Source of the DNA: Niveispirillum fermenti
GTDB lineage: Bacteria; Pseudomonadota; Alphaproteobacteria; Azospirillales; Azospirillaceae
Assembly: GCF_048066175.1 (NCBI RefSeq)
Contig: NZ_JBLTXA010000014.1
Location: 1 to 64,000, forward strand
DNA: 64,000 nucleotides
Reading direction: 5' to 3'
This document shows positions 15,855 to 25,369 of the stretch, piece after piece (positions within the stretch are counted from its first letter, which is position 1; each line of letters opens with the position of its first letter). The notes beneath the pieces were generated by a model. The model was not told the DNA's origin, made no database searches, and saw nothing but the letters and a program-made list of their open reading frames with translations. Both the position numbers and the translations under genes were made by a program.

Positions 15855-15896
15855 CGGCAGAATATGCCGTGTCCCCCGCGTCACGGACGCTGGCGG

Positions 15897-17558
15897 TCAG
15901 CCGGGGCGGGGTGCGGCCTGTTGGGCCGGTGCCGGTGCCCGCAACAGGCCGTCGATGGCCAGTTGCATACTGCTCGGCACCTCGGCAAAGCGGATATGCA
16001 GGCCGGCGGGGCTGACGGCGCGCACCACGGCCCGCGCCTCCCCCAACCCCACCAGCCTCACCCGCCCTTCCGATCCGTGCGACAGGTCGGGGTGGCTGCC
16101 ATCCAGCAGGCAGCCTTCCAGCGACAGGTCCACGGTACGTCCCCGCAGGCGGCAACCAGCGAATTCAGCCTCGAAGGTCAGGGAAACCGGCGCGCGGCGG
16201 GTCCGGCGGCGATCGCCGGCAGAGGAATGGCGCAGCACCTCCGTCACGCGGCGGCGCAGGCCTGTCAGCCGGTCGTTCACATGGCCGGCCAGTTCGCGGA
16301 CCTGCGCCGCCGTATCGCCTGTGATGCGGGCATGGTCCAGCATGCCGTCGGCCCGGCAGGCCAGGTCCTGCACCTGTGCCGCGGCCGACACCGCCCCGCG
16401 GGAGATTTCCGCCGTGGCCTCCTGCTGCTGCCCCGTGGCATGGCTTACCTCTGCGGCGATGGCGTCGACCATGCGGATGTCCTGCACCACGGCCTGCACG
16501 CAATGACCCGTGGCTTCGGTCACCTGGCGGATATCACTGGCCTGGCCGGAAACGGTGGCGATGGCCTCCTCCGTCTGACGGGCCAGGCTGCGCACCTCCG
16601 CCGCCACGACGACAAAGCCACGCCCGGCCTCGCCGGCCCGTGCCGCCTCGATGCTGGCATTGAGTGCCAGCAACTTGGTTTGTGCCGCAATCATCTGCAC
16701 CAGACGGACCACCTCACTGATCCGGGCCGTGGCGTCCGACAGCGAGGCCACGGTTTGCGCCGTCTGCCCGACGCGCAGGGCGACATCGTCGGTCACTTCC
16801 GTGCTGCGCTGGACCTGCCCGGCGATGGACTGGCTGGCTTTCTCCAACTGCTCCGTCGCGGCGGCCACGGCCTGGACATTCTCCAGCGCGCAGGCCGCCG
16901 ACGCCGCCATCACCGATGCCGCCTCGCGCAGGCTGGAAGCCGTGCGGCCAAGCTGGTCGGCATCGGCCGCCATCCGCTCCGCCTCCTCCACGACGCCGGC
17001 TACCGTGTCGTCGATATCGCTTTCGATGCGATCGGTCAGCGACAGCATTTCCGCCTTCAGCCGGTTGGCCTCTCCCGTCTCGGCATAGGTGGAAATGGCC
17101 AGTTCCATGTCGAGCAGGCTGGCCCGCACGACGGCCCCCAGTGCAGCCCGGGTGCGCGGCCGCGACCAGCCCCGGTCCAGAACGACCGCGAACAATTGCT
17201 CCAGGAAATGCGCATAGGCGCCGACATACCAGCGCGGGGCCAGGCCAATAAGGTCATGCGCGCGGCCGACACGCCGTGCCTGCTCGAAATAGGCATCATC
17301 GAAGCGGCCACTGAACAAGGCGCCCCAATGCCGTGCCTGTGCCTGGGTCAGGTGCGCCACCTTTCCCGCATCCGCGATCAGGGGTGACAGTTCGGGTTCC
17401 TGCGCCAACCTTTCATAGAAATTTCCGGTAATGGCGGGCAGGGCCGCGGCGATATCCGGCCCGATGGCACGCAGCAATTCGCAAGCGTCGCCATCAAGAC
17501 GGAAGAAGCGTAGGCGTTCCTCGACAACATCCGTGTCGGTCGCGCAATCCTTGGGCAT
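15897..17558 (-). CDS. Globin-coupled chemoreceptor with C-terminal PilZ domain
   Basis: A 553-aa soluble protein with no membrane helix. Residues about 10-160 are a sensor globin with the HemAT-type proximal heme histidine H101 in GRAHDLIGLAPRWYVGAY. A coiled-coil methyl-accepting signalling domain follows, with the hairpin tip AAQTKLLALNASIEAARAGE and GRGFVVVAAEVRSLARQTEEA. From residue 450 a PilZ domain has the c-di-GMP-binding pair RxxxR (450-455 region) and DLSLEG (477-482). The globin-MCP part senses oxygen and signals to CheA; the PilZ end suggests direct c-di-GMP input. It converges with flgH, consistent with motility control. The ATG at 17558 avoids a cysteine-rich upstream extension in the same frame. 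Confidence 0.88.
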   Translation of the reverse strand: MPKDCATDTDVVEERLRFFRLDGDACELLRAIGPDIAAALPAITGNFYERLAQEPELSPLIADAGKVAHLTQAQARHWGALFSGRFDDAYFEQARRVGRAHDLIGLAPRWYVGAYAHFLEQLFAVVLDRGWSRPRTRAALGAVVRASLLDMELAISTYAETGEANRLKAEMLSLTDRIESDIDDTVAGVVEEAERMAADADQLGRTASSLREAASVMAASAACALENVQAVAAATEQLEKASQSIAGQVQRSTEVTDDVALRVGQTAQTVASLSDATARISEVVRLVQMIAAQTKLLALNASIEAARAGEAGRGFVVVAAEVRSLARQTEEAIATVSGQASDIRQVTEATGHCVQAVVQDIRMVDAIAAEVSHATGQQQEATAEISRGAVSAAAQVQDLACRADGMLDHARITGDTAAQVRELAGHVNDRLTGLRRRVTEVLRHSSAGDRRRTRRAPVSLTFEAEFAGCRLRGRTVDLSLEGCLLDGSHPDLSHGSEGRVRLVGLGEARAVVRAVSPAGLHIRFAEVPSSMQLAIDGLLRAPAPAQQAAPRPG

Positions 17559-17878
17559 GTCCGGGGCTCCGAAACGGCAAGGTTGGTTTCGTCGCGCGCA
17601 CCCTATCCACGGGCGGCACCCTGTCGCATTGATACAACGCAATTGTCGATATAGGTTGGGTGGTTAGCATTTTGATTTATATATTCCGTACAAGCCCGGA
17701 ATATTGACGCATTATTTTCCTGATACAGGGCCAATCATTCCATTGCGGCCCCAAGCTGCAAGCGCAGATCGGCCCTGACAACGTTAACCGGCACTTGCAA
17801 ATGCCCTTCATTACGTGAAATTTTGGGGTCGGGCCTGCCGGCCCCAAAGCGCCACCTTCGTCCAACAGGTGTTTTATC
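17559..17878. other. Divergent promoter region, chemoreceptor and LacI
   Basis: This 320-base gap is AT-richer than its surroundings (around 17640-17725) and separates two divergent genes. It holds a LacI-type half-operator at 17777-17790. I could not choose firm -35/-10 pairs for either gene. Confidence 0.5.
17777..17790 (+). promoter_or_regulatory. LacI-type operator-like site before the LacI gene
   Basis: TGACAACGTTAACC has a complete left half-site TGACAACG and a diverged right half of the palindrome TGACAACGTTGTCA. It lies about 90 bases before the LacI start. Close relatives of the same sequence occur near the receptor and GH3 genes. Confidence 0.45.
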
Positions 17879-18919
17879 GTGGCAGACCGCAAGCCGACGA
17901 TCATTGACGTCGCCCGCGCCGCCGGTGCGTCGATCAAGACCGTTTCCCGTGTCATGAACAATGAACGTTATGTCAGCGCCGAAACACGCGAACGTGTGTT
18001 GAAGGTAATGGCGGAGTTGCAGTTCCAGCCCAACAAGTCAGCCCAGAGCCTGAAGGGCGATAAATCCTATCTGATCGCCCATGTCTATGGCGATCCGGGC
18101 GGGCCCTATACCGGTCAGATCCAGATGGGCCTGCTGACACGGTTCCGTGACCAGGGCTATCACCTGCTGATCGAGGAGATCGATTATCGTGGCGACGACG
18201 TGGAGGAGAGGGTCAGCAAACTGCTGAACCAGTTGAACCTGGACGGCGTCGTCCTGACGGCCCCTGTCACCGACAACGACACCGTTCTGGGCGTCATCGA
18301 GCGCGCCGGCATCCCCTATGTCCGCGTCACGCCGCAGCATGAGCGCGCGGGCGGCTCATCGGTGCGCATCGATGAGCGGGCGGCCAGCAACGACCTGACC
18401 CTGCACCTGCTGGCCTTCGGCCATCGCCGCATCGGCTTCATCAAGGGGCCGGAACATCATGCGGGCACGCAATTGCGCTATTCCGGCTATTGCGACGCGC
18501 TGCGTGAATACGGGCTGGAGCCCGATCCGGAAATCGTCGAGCAGGGTGGGTTCACCTACCGGTCGGCCCTGCCCTGTGCCCGGCGTCTCCTGTCGCTGCC
18601 GGAACCGCCGACGGCCATCGTCGCCTCGAACGACGAAATGGCGGCCGGCGTGCTTTCGGTGGCGCATGACCGTGGGTTGTCGCTGCCGGGCGACCTGTCG
18701 GTCGTGGGGTTCGATGATATCGAACTGGCCGAGATGGTCTGGCCGCCACTGACCACCGTCAAGCAGCCGATCCAGGAACTGGCCGACGCGGCGGCGGAAA
18801 TTCTGGTATCCATCCTGACACGCAAGCGGCAGCCGGGGGAGCCGGCGCCGGCCGCCAACCGCGTCCTGCCCCATCACGTCGTCATCCGCCGGTCGACCGC
18901 ACCGCCGGCCCGGCGGTGA
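17879..18919 (+). CDS. LacI-family transcriptional regulator
   Basis: A 346-aa LacI/GalR-type repressor. The N-terminal helix-turn-helix and hinge are clear (TIIDVARAAGASIKTVSRVM, then a NERYVS-ETRERV segment), followed by a periplasmic-binding-protein-like sugar domain (AFGHRRIGFIKGPEH, AIVASNDEMAAGVL, LSVVGFDDIELAEMVWPPLTTV). The start is GTG at 17879; no nearer ATG exists. The gene converges with the two halogenase-like genes and faces a TonB receptor/GH3 locus, so it is the likely local regulator, with an oligosaccharide or its product as ligand. Operator-like repeats in front of three genes support this. Confidence 0.92.
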   Translation: MADRKPTIIDVARAAGASIKTVSRVMNNERYVSAETRERVLKVMAELQFQPNKSAQSLKGDKSYLIAHVYGDPGGPYTGQIQMGLLTRFRDQGYHLLIEEIDYRGDDVEERVSKLLNQLNLDGVVLTAPVTDNDTVLGVIERAGIPYVRVTPQHERAGGSSVRIDERAASNDLTLHLLAFGHRRIGFIKGPEHHAGTQLRYSGYCDALREYGLEPDPEIVEQGGFTYRSALPCARRLLSLPEPPTAIVASNDEMAAGVLSVAHDRGLSLPGDLSVVGFDDIELAEMVWPPLTTVKQPIQELADAAAEILVSILTRKRQPGEPAPAANRVLPHHVVIRRSTAPPARR

Positions 18920-18926
18920 AGGGCCG

Positions 18927-20441
18927 TCAGAAATCCCGTTCGGCGCGGCAATGGTCGCGCAGGAACTGCGCATGGTGGGGCAGTCCCGCCACCTGCGCCC
19001 GCAATAGCGGGGCGGAACGGTCCAGTGTCTCCGTGATCACGCTCATCGGCAGCTTCTCCACCAGGGCCTGATAGCGGGCCGGCCGCACACCCATGCCTTC
19101 ATAGACCGACTGCCAGGAGGCGGCACCGAACAGTTCGTCCAGGCCCTGGCGCAGGATGCCCGTCGCCTTGAAAAGATCCATGCGGGCACGCAGGCTGGCC
19201 GGCACCGGCGTCCGCTGTGCGGCCCGCCAGAAGGGCGTGTCGTCACGACGGGACGTGCAGTAATGCAGCACGATGAAGTCGCGCACCTCCTCATATTCCG
19301 CGGCGACGCGGCGGTTGAATTCCACCGCCAGCGACGGATCGCAATCCATGTCCGGGAAAAAGCGCAACAGGTAGTCGACCGCGCGGTAGACCAGATGGAT
19401 GGCCGTGGATTCCAGCGGTTCGATGAAGCCGGCTGCCAGCCCCAGCGCCACGCAGTTCTTTTCCCACATCCGGGCTCGCATGCCGGTCTTGAAGGGGATG
19501 ATGGCCGGCTCCGTCAGGGCACGGCCTTTCACCTGCCGCATCAGGGTCGCCACCGCCTCGTCATCGGACAGGAAGCGGCTGGAATAGACATAGCCATTGC
19601 CGGCCCTGTGCTGCAACGGGATGCGCCAGCGCCAGCCGGCATCCTGTGCCTGGGACAGCGTGTAGGGGTGGACGTCGGCGTCGTCCTCGGTATTTTCCGT
19701 CTGCACGGCAACGGCACGGTCGCACAGCAGTTCCTGCGACCAGTCGACATAGCCGACCCCCAGGGTCTGGCCGATCAGCAAGGCGCGGAAACCCGTGCAA
19801 TCGACGAAGAAATCCCCGTCGACATTCTTGCCATTGGCGAGATCGAGCCCGGCGATGGCGCCATCGGGCCGGGTGCGGACCCGCGTGATGCGGCCTTCCG
19901 TCCTGGTGACGCCACGTTCCTCCGCATACCGCCGCAGATACTGGGCCACGCGCCTGGCATCGACATGCAGGGCGTAGGCCGCCGACGCGATCATCGTGCG
20001 CTGCGCCTTGAACGGCAGCATGAAGCGCATCTGGTCGGCCATCAGCGTGGCCGGCGCAAAATCCTGCAATTCCGATGGATGGCCCGCCGCCTTGGCCCGC
20101 AGCCAGCATTGGTAGAATTCATGACTGTCGATCAGCCCGCCCAGACTACCGAACGGATGGTAGTAGGTACGGTCCTTGTCAAACCAGTCCTCGAACCGGA
20201 TGGCCAGCTTGAAGCTGGCATTGGTGGCCTTGATGAAATCCTGTTCGTCGATACCCAGGTTGCGCAGCAGCACGACAAAGGGCGGGATCGTGCTTTCACC
20301 GACGCCGATGGTCCCGATCTCATCCGATTCGACCAGTTCGATGGCCGTGCCCGTCCCCTTCAGCATGAAGGACAGCATGGCGGCGGTGATCCAGCCGGCC
20401 GTGCCCCCACCGGCAACGACGATCCTGTTCAACGGCTTCAT
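18927..20441 (-). CDS. Tryptophan halogenase-like flavoenzyme (second copy)
   Basis: A 504-aa protein of the flavin-dependent tryptophan halogenase family. It has the FAD loop VVAGGGTAGWITAAML, the EIGTIGVGESTIPPF segment, and the halogenase signature GWRWRIP followed by LQHRAGNGYVYSS. The middle segment SFKLAIRFEDW resembles the region of the catalytic lysine in PrnA-type enzymes. Family members add chlorine or bromine to tryptophan or indoles, using reduced FAD from a partner reductase; the natural substrates of the copies that lie beside TonB receptors are poorly known. The start has AAGGGGAACGCC before it. It lies 27 bases behind a paralogue. Confidence 0.85.
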   Translation of the reverse strand: MKPLNRIVVAGGGTAGWITAAMLSFMLKGTGTAIELVESDEIGTIGVGESTIPPFVVLLRNLGIDEQDFIKATNASFKLAIRFEDWFDKDRTYYHPFGSLGGLIDSHEFYQCWLRAKAAGHPSELQDFAPATLMADQMRFMLPFKAQRTMIASAAYALHVDARRVAQYLRRYAEERGVTRTEGRITRVRTRPDGAIAGLDLANGKNVDGDFFVDCTGFRALLIGQTLGVGYVDWSQELLCDRAVAVQTENTEDDADVHPYTLSQAQDAGWRWRIPLQHRAGNGYVYSSRFLSDDEAVATLMRQVKGRALTEPAIIPFKTGMRARMWEKNCVALGLAAGFIEPLESTAIHLVYRAVDYLLRFFPDMDCDPSLAVEFNRRVAAEYEEVRDFIVLHYCTSRRDDTPFWRAAQRTPVPASLRARMDLFKATGILRQGLDELFGAASWQSVYEGMGVRPARYQALVEKLPMSVITETLDRSAPLLRAQVAGLPHHAQFLRDHCRAERDF

Positions 20442-20468
20442 GGCGTTCCCCTTGCCCTCTGTTCTTGT

Positions 20469-21980
20469 TTAAAGGTCGACCTTGGCATAGCGGTCGATGA
20501 ATTCCTCATGCGTCGGGCAGTCGGCTACGGCGTCCGCAATGCCCTTGCGCATCCCGGCCAGGCCGCGCGACAGGCTGGGCAGGTCCATCCCGTCGAGCCC
20601 CGGATCATAACCGTCGGGCAGGCAATCGAACCCGGCGTAGATGGCGAGCCAGCTTGCCGGCTGGAACATCTCCCAGCGGTATCGGACCATGTGGCCGCGG
20701 CGTTTCCACATCTCCACCTTGCCGGCCAGCGTGTCGGGCAGCGCCACCGACCGGCAATCGCGCCAGAATGCCGTGTCGTCGCGCCGGTTCAGCCAGTAAT
20801 GCAGGATGATGAAGTCGCGGACCCGCTCCATCTCCCGCCGGCTCCAGTCATTATATTCATCGACCAGGAATGGATCGATCTCCCGGGCCGGGAAAAGCTG
20901 CTTCAGCTTTTCGATACCGGTTTCGATCAGGGCGATGGAGGTGCTTTCCAGCGGTTCCAGGAAGCCCGAGGACAGGCCGATGGCAACACAATTGCCTTTC
21001 CATGCCTGCCGGCGCCGGCCGGGGGTGAAGGTGATGCGGCGGGGCGCCATCTTCAGGTCGGCACCGACGGCCGCCAGCAATTCGGCCTCCGCCGCCGCGT
21101 CGCTGATATGGCGGCTGGAATAGACATAGCCATGGCCCGTGCGGTGCTGCAAAGGGATGGTCCAGCGCCAGCCGGCCTTGTGCGCCGTGACGCGCGTGAA
21201 GGCCGGTGGCGGCGATGTCACATGGCCCTGTGCCGCCAGCGCCCGGTCGCACAGCAGCCAGTGGCTCCAATCCTCATACCCCGCCTTCAGCGCGCCTTCG
21301 ATCAGCAGGCCGTGGAAGCCCGAGCAATCGACGAACAGGTCGCCGCGGACCGTGTCGCCATTGTCCAGCAGAAGACCGGTGATGTGGCCGCTGCCGGCGT
21401 CCGTTTCCACCTTTTCGATCCTGGCATCGATGCGGCGGACACCGGCCCGCTCCGCCGTCCGGCGCATCAGTTGCGCAAAAAGGCCGGCATCGAAATGCAA
21501 CGCCCAATCGAACACCGACAGGGTGCTGGGCGGGTTGGGGGACGGGGTCGTGAAGCGCCCGGCCCGCGCCAGCGCCACGGCCAGCGAATAATCGCCCAGG
21601 TCCGTCGCCTCCCCCCCGGCGCGCAGGCGCAGCCAATATTGATGGAACGGAATGTTGCGCAGGTCCTGGCCGAAGACGCCGAACGGATGGATGAAGCTGG
21701 ACCCGTCATGCAGCCAGCCGTCGAACCGGATACCCAGCTTCACGGTGCCATGCGTGGCCTTCAGCACATCCAGATCGCGCAGGCCCAGCGATTGATAGAA
21801 GCGGCGGATGGTGGGGATCGTCGCCTCCCCCACCCCGACGGTGCCGATGGCGGAACTTTCGATCAGGGTGATCTTCAGGCCGGAACCGCGGAAATGCTCG
21901 GCCAGGGAAGCGGCCGTCATCCAACCCGCCGTGCCGCCGCCGACAATGACCAGGTCGCGGATACGATTGTCGGGCTGCAT
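20469..21980 (-). CDS. Tryptophan halogenase-like flavoenzyme (first copy)
   Basis: A 503-aa paralogue of the next gene downstream. It shows the FAD-binding VIVGGGTAGWMTAASL, IGTVGVGEATIPTIRRF, HGTVKLGIRFDGW around the expected catalytic lysine, and GWRWTIPLQHRTGHGYVYSS, the signature that separates halogenases from other flavin monooxygenases. The C-terminal SRREMERVRDFIILHYWLN block is also conserved. The start ATG has GGGAAAATGCC upstream. It lies 115 bases behind the TonB receptor gene, separated by a terminator-like hairpin, so its level is probably below that of the receptor. No flavin reductase gene is nearby. Confidence 0.86.
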   Translation of the reverse strand: MQPDNRIRDLVIVGGGTAGWMTAASLAEHFRGSGLKITLIESSAIGTVGVGEATIPTIRRFYQSLGLRDLDVLKATHGTVKLGIRFDGWLHDGSSFIHPFGVFGQDLRNIPFHQYWLRLRAGGEATDLGDYSLAVALARAGRFTTPSPNPPSTLSVFDWALHFDAGLFAQLMRRTAERAGVRRIDARIEKVETDAGSGHITGLLLDNGDTVRGDLFVDCSGFHGLLIEGALKAGYEDWSHWLLCDRALAAQGHVTSPPPAFTRVTAHKAGWRWTIPLQHRTGHGYVYSSRHISDAAAEAELLAAVGADLKMAPRRITFTPGRRRQAWKGNCVAIGLSSGFLEPLESTSIALIETGIEKLKQLFPAREIDPFLVDEYNDWSRREMERVRDFIILHYWLNRRDDTAFWRDCRSVALPDTLAGKVEMWKRRGHMVRYRWEMFQPASWLAIYAGFDCLPDGYDPGLDGMDLPSLSRGLAGMRKGIADAVADCPTHEEFIDRYAKVDL

Positions 21981-22036
21981 GGCATTTTCCCTGGCAATGA
22001 TCGGACAAGTGTAAAGAGGATCGCAGAATAGGAAAA

Positions 22037-22073
22037 GGCGCCGCCTTGACGTGGATCACGTCCCGACGGCGCC
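22037..22073 (-). terminator. Attenuator-like hairpin between receptor and halogenases
   Basis: GGCGCCG (22037-22043) pairs with CGGCGCC (22067-22073), and inside them GACGTG pairs with CACGTC around GAT, with small internal loops. On the minus strand TTTTCC follows at once. This fits partial termination after the receptor gene, with some read-through to the halogenase genes. Confidence 0.6.
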
Positions 22074-22095
22074 CCGGAATTACGCTAGCCGATGG

Positions 22096-25000
22096 TTACC
22101 ACTTGAAGCGGACACCCAGCGTGTAGCGGCTTTCATACTCGTTCTGCCAGACGAACTGGGTTGGTCCCCCTGTGAACTGCACGAAGTAATCCTCGATCTC
22201 GCCGGTGACGTTGGAGCCGTTGGCATAGATCGTGATCTGCTCATTGATGTTGTAGCTCAGGTTCACGTCAACGAACTGGGTGCTGCTCTGATAGACCGGG
22301 AAGTCCTTGAACACATTCTCAAGGCGCTTGCTGCGGTAGTTATAGGCAACGCGGGCCTGGAAATGGTCGTCCTGGTACCAGCCGACCAGATTGAACTGGT
22401 GCTTGGAATTGTCGTTGAACGGCACCTTCTCGCCCGAGGTCAGCGTCTGCTCGCTGGGCGACAGGGTATAGTTGGTATCGACACCGAAGTTGGAGAAGAA
22501 GCTTTCATCGTCCAGGAAGTCCTTGAAGGACAGCTTGGCACCAACCTCGACACCTTCCACGCGGCCACCCTCACCCTGTTCCGGGCGGGTCACCGGCACG
22601 GTACGGCGGATCACGCCGTCCTGGTCGGGGAACCGGCCGTCAGTTGTGGTGCGGGTGACGACGTAGCTCTTGATGTTCATGCGGAACACGGCGAGGTTCA
22701 GCATGCTGGCCCGGCCGATATAATATTCGATGGCCGCGTCCCAATTATCCGAACGCCACGGATCCAGTTCAGGATTGCCGCTGGATTCCGCACTGGTGAC
22801 TTCGCGGATCTTCGTGCCGTCGGGGCGCACCTCGCCATCCGCCGTATTGATCTTCAACGCCCCGCCATAGCGCAGCAGGTCCAGCGGCTGCATGGTCTTG
22901 CTGTAGCTGGCGCGCAGACGCAGGTCGTTCGTGACGTCGTAGGTCGCATTCACGGCCGGCAGATAATCGTAATAGGTGCGGTTGGAGACGACATCACCGG
23001 CATCGATATTGGTGTCGCCATAGTTCAGGGTGTCACCCGTGATGTTCTGGCGAACCAGCAGCTCGGTCCGGATGATCTTCAGGCCGGCATTGCCGGACAG
23101 GCGGCCCCATTCGAAGTTGGTGTCGATATAGCCGCTGTCTTCCGTCAGGCTGACATCATAGGACTGGCCCGGCAGGATGACGCGGTCGGCACCGCCGAAC
23201 ACCTTCTTGTGGAAGGCGACCGGATCGTCAAAGTCACGCGGATCGATCGCCCAGAAGCCGGGGATGCCCTTCGTGATCGAACCGAGATTATCGACCCAGA
23301 TAACGTTGTTATAGGTGTCCAGGCGCGTCGGCGCGTTGACCGTATAGCCCTGAAACACCAGTTGTCCGGTCACCGGATCGGGCACGAACTCACCCGCCTG
23401 GCACTGGTTCTGGTTCATGACGACGTCGATGGCCTTCCACTGGGCCGAACAGCCCGACGTGTTCGGCTGGCCCTGGTCGTTGACGCCGACACCCTCATAG
23501 AAGTTCGAGAAATGGTGGAACTGGGCGATCGAGACCGACCGGTCGCTGCGGCGGATGCCGACATCGACCCTGTTCAGGAATCCACCCAGCGGCTCCTCGA
23601 AATCATATTGGGTATCGATGCGGTAGACGTTCAGGTCGGACGTCGCCTCGTTGTTACCTTCCGAGGAGAAGGCGCCGATGGCATAGCTGTCCTTGTTGGC
23701 CATATAGTCGGTCAGCGACTTGCCGGCACCCAGACCGCCCGAGATGGGCCGGTCGAAACCGGACCAGACCGGGTGCTTGCCCGAAATATCGTAATGAAGC
23801 TGCGGGTTCTGCCCATAGCCCAGCGGATTGGGATCGACATAACGCCCACCCAGGCTGCCAACGATGTCGTTGGTGTAGCGGCCGGGAAATTTCGATGCGA
23901 TGGCGGCCGGATAGAAGGTACCGCGGGTACGGTCGGCGGCCGTCTGGAACAGGTTGAACCGCCCCGGCGCATACTGCCAGTTCGACAGATCGCCCTGCGC
24001 CTGTCCGTTCAGCGACAGACGGTCCGCATCGGCGCGCACGGCACGCGCCTGCACCTTGAGCGGGCCGCCATTGTCATAGTTCAGTTCGAGATTGTAGTTC
24101 TTCGATTCCGACTTGTTGACGCGGTTGACGGAGAAGGAGTTCACCCACCAGGCATTGATGTCGTACTCGTCCACCGCCAGCCAGTCACTGCCGGCAACCG
24201 GGGTCGAGGATGTGGGGGTTGCCCAGACACCGAAGGCATCGCCCGACCAGCGGTTGGAAATGTTGATGCCGGCCGCGCGGTTATATTCGTCCATCTTCGT
24301 GTAGAAGCCTTCGGCCACGAAGGTGAAGCCTTCGCCGAGATCGGCCTCGAACGCGGCGGAAACGGACAGGCGGTCGCGCTCCGTCTCCTTCTTGAAGCTT
24401 TCAAAGCCGTGCGGCGAGATGAACTGGTTCGGCGCGGTGCCACCCCAGTCATTGTTGCCCGAGAGGCCGCCCGTGCCGGGCCCCGGTGCCAGACCGGAAT
24501 AATTGTTGCCCAGGTTGGCCTCGCTGCCGGCGGCGGAAACCAGCACACCGATACGGTCGCCGCGCCAGGCCAGCAGGCCGTTGGCCAGCCAATCCTTCTC
24601 CTTCGTGTCCTTGCCGGTCTGCCCCTCAACCGCGCCCGACGCAGAGAAGCCATAGGGCATGTCGGAGGGGCGGCGGGTACGCAGGTCGATGGTGCCGGAA
24701 ACGCCCGACAGGGCGTTGCGGGTGTCCGTGGTCTTATAGACGACCACGGCGTTCATCAACTGTGCCGGCACGTCGGTCAGGTTGGGCTTCGCTTCGCCCT
24801 GGTTGCCGGCCGAAAGATACTGCTCACCATTCAGCATGGTGATGACCTGCGGCAGGCCGCGCACATTCACCGTGCTGCCTTCGCCCGCGTCACGGCGGAT
24901 CTGGATACCGGGCACGCGCTGCAAGGCGTCGGCGATGGTGACGTCGGGCAGCTTGCCGATATCCTCCGACGAGATGGCATCGACGATGGCCGTCTGGTTG

Positions 25001-25173
25001 CGCTTCACATCGACCGACCGCTGCTGCGACGCGCGCACGCCGGTCACGATGATTTCGTCCAGCGTGTCCTGCGCAGCCGGCGCGGCCTGTGCCAGGGCGG
25101 TGGAAGTCATCGCCAGGGGCGACACCCCCGCGAGCAGAGCCACGGCCAGGCCGCGCCCAAGCATAGAATGCAT
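22096..25173 (-). CDS. TonB-dependent receptor (outer membrane)
   Basis: A 1025-aa outer-membrane receptor. A signal peptide (MHSMLGRGLAVALLAGVSPLAMTSTALAQ; here split as MHSMLGRGLAVALLAG then STALAQ) is followed by a TonB box-like DEIIVTG, the plug domain (RNQTAIVDAISSEDIGKLPD, IADALQRVPGIQI, VNVRGLPQVITMLNGE) and a long beta-barrel ending in YTLGVRFKW with a terminal aromatic residue. It belongs to the group of large receptors named after Caulobacter and Xanthomonas glycan loci, which take up oligosaccharides. The frame extends upstream to 25401, but the promoter and operator lie there. It heads a minus-strand unit with two halogenase-like genes and is divergent from a GH3 gene. Confidence 0.92.
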   Translation of the reverse strand: MHSMLGRGLAVALLAGVSPLAMTSTALAQAAPAAQDTLDEIIVTGVRASQQRSVDVKRNQTAIVDAISSEDIGKLPDVTIADALQRVPGIQIRRDAGEGSTVNVRGLPQVITMLNGEQYLSAGNQGEAKPNLTDVPAQLMNAVVVYKTTDTRNALSGVSGTIDLRTRRPSDMPYGFSASGAVEGQTGKDTKEKDWLANGLLAWRGDRIGVLVSAAGSEANLGNNYSGLAPGPGTGGLSGNNDWGGTAPNQFISPHGFESFKKETERDRLSVSAAFEADLGEGFTFVAEGFYTKMDEYNRAAGINISNRWSGDAFGVWATPTSSTPVAGSDWLAVDEYDINAWWVNSFSVNRVNKSESKNYNLELNYDNGGPLKVQARAVRADADRLSLNGQAQGDLSNWQYAPGRFNLFQTAADRTRGTFYPAAIASKFPGRYTNDIVGSLGGRYVDPNPLGYGQNPQLHYDISGKHPVWSGFDRPISGGLGAGKSLTDYMANKDSYAIGAFSSEGNNEATSDLNVYRIDTQYDFEEPLGGFLNRVDVGIRRSDRSVSIAQFHHFSNFYEGVGVNDQGQPNTSGCSAQWKAIDVVMNQNQCQAGEFVPDPVTGQLVFQGYTVNAPTRLDTYNNVIWVDNLGSITKGIPGFWAIDPRDFDDPVAFHKKVFGGADRVILPGQSYDVSLTEDSGYIDTNFEWGRLSGNAGLKIIRTELLVRQNITGDTLNYGDTNIDAGDVVSNRTYYDYLPAVNATYDVTNDLRLRASYSKTMQPLDLLRYGGALKINTADGEVRPDGTKIREVTSAESSGNPELDPWRSDNWDAAIEYYIGRASMLNLAVFRMNIKSYVVTRTTTDGRFPDQDGVIRRTVPVTRPEQGEGGRVEGVEVGAKLSFKDFLDDESFFSNFGVDTNYTLSPSEQTLTSGEKVPFNDNSKHQFNLVGWYQDDHFQARVAYNYRSKRLENVFKDFPVYQSSTQFVDVNLSYNINEQITIYANGSNVTGEIEDYFVQFTGGPTQFVWQNEYESRYTLGVRFKW

Positions 25174-25369
25174 CCCTGTCAAGAGATCCTCCCTTATAAG
25201 CAAAGTATTTCCGTGTGGTTTTTGGCGCCAGCATGCGCAGGGGCGTTCAGACAGAGGCGCCCCGGGGCCTTTGTCTGTTCGGATATTGCCGAATTTGGCT
25301 TTCAGAAGCCGATCGTTTCCCCACCCATCACCGGCGTGTTTTCCACACGCTCCCATCCTTGTGTTTCCG

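Noticed and set aside
19263..22031. A 922-codon open frame on the plus strand across both halogenase-like genes
   Set aside because: It crosses two genes with clear flavoenzyme motifs on the other strand and has no domain of its own.
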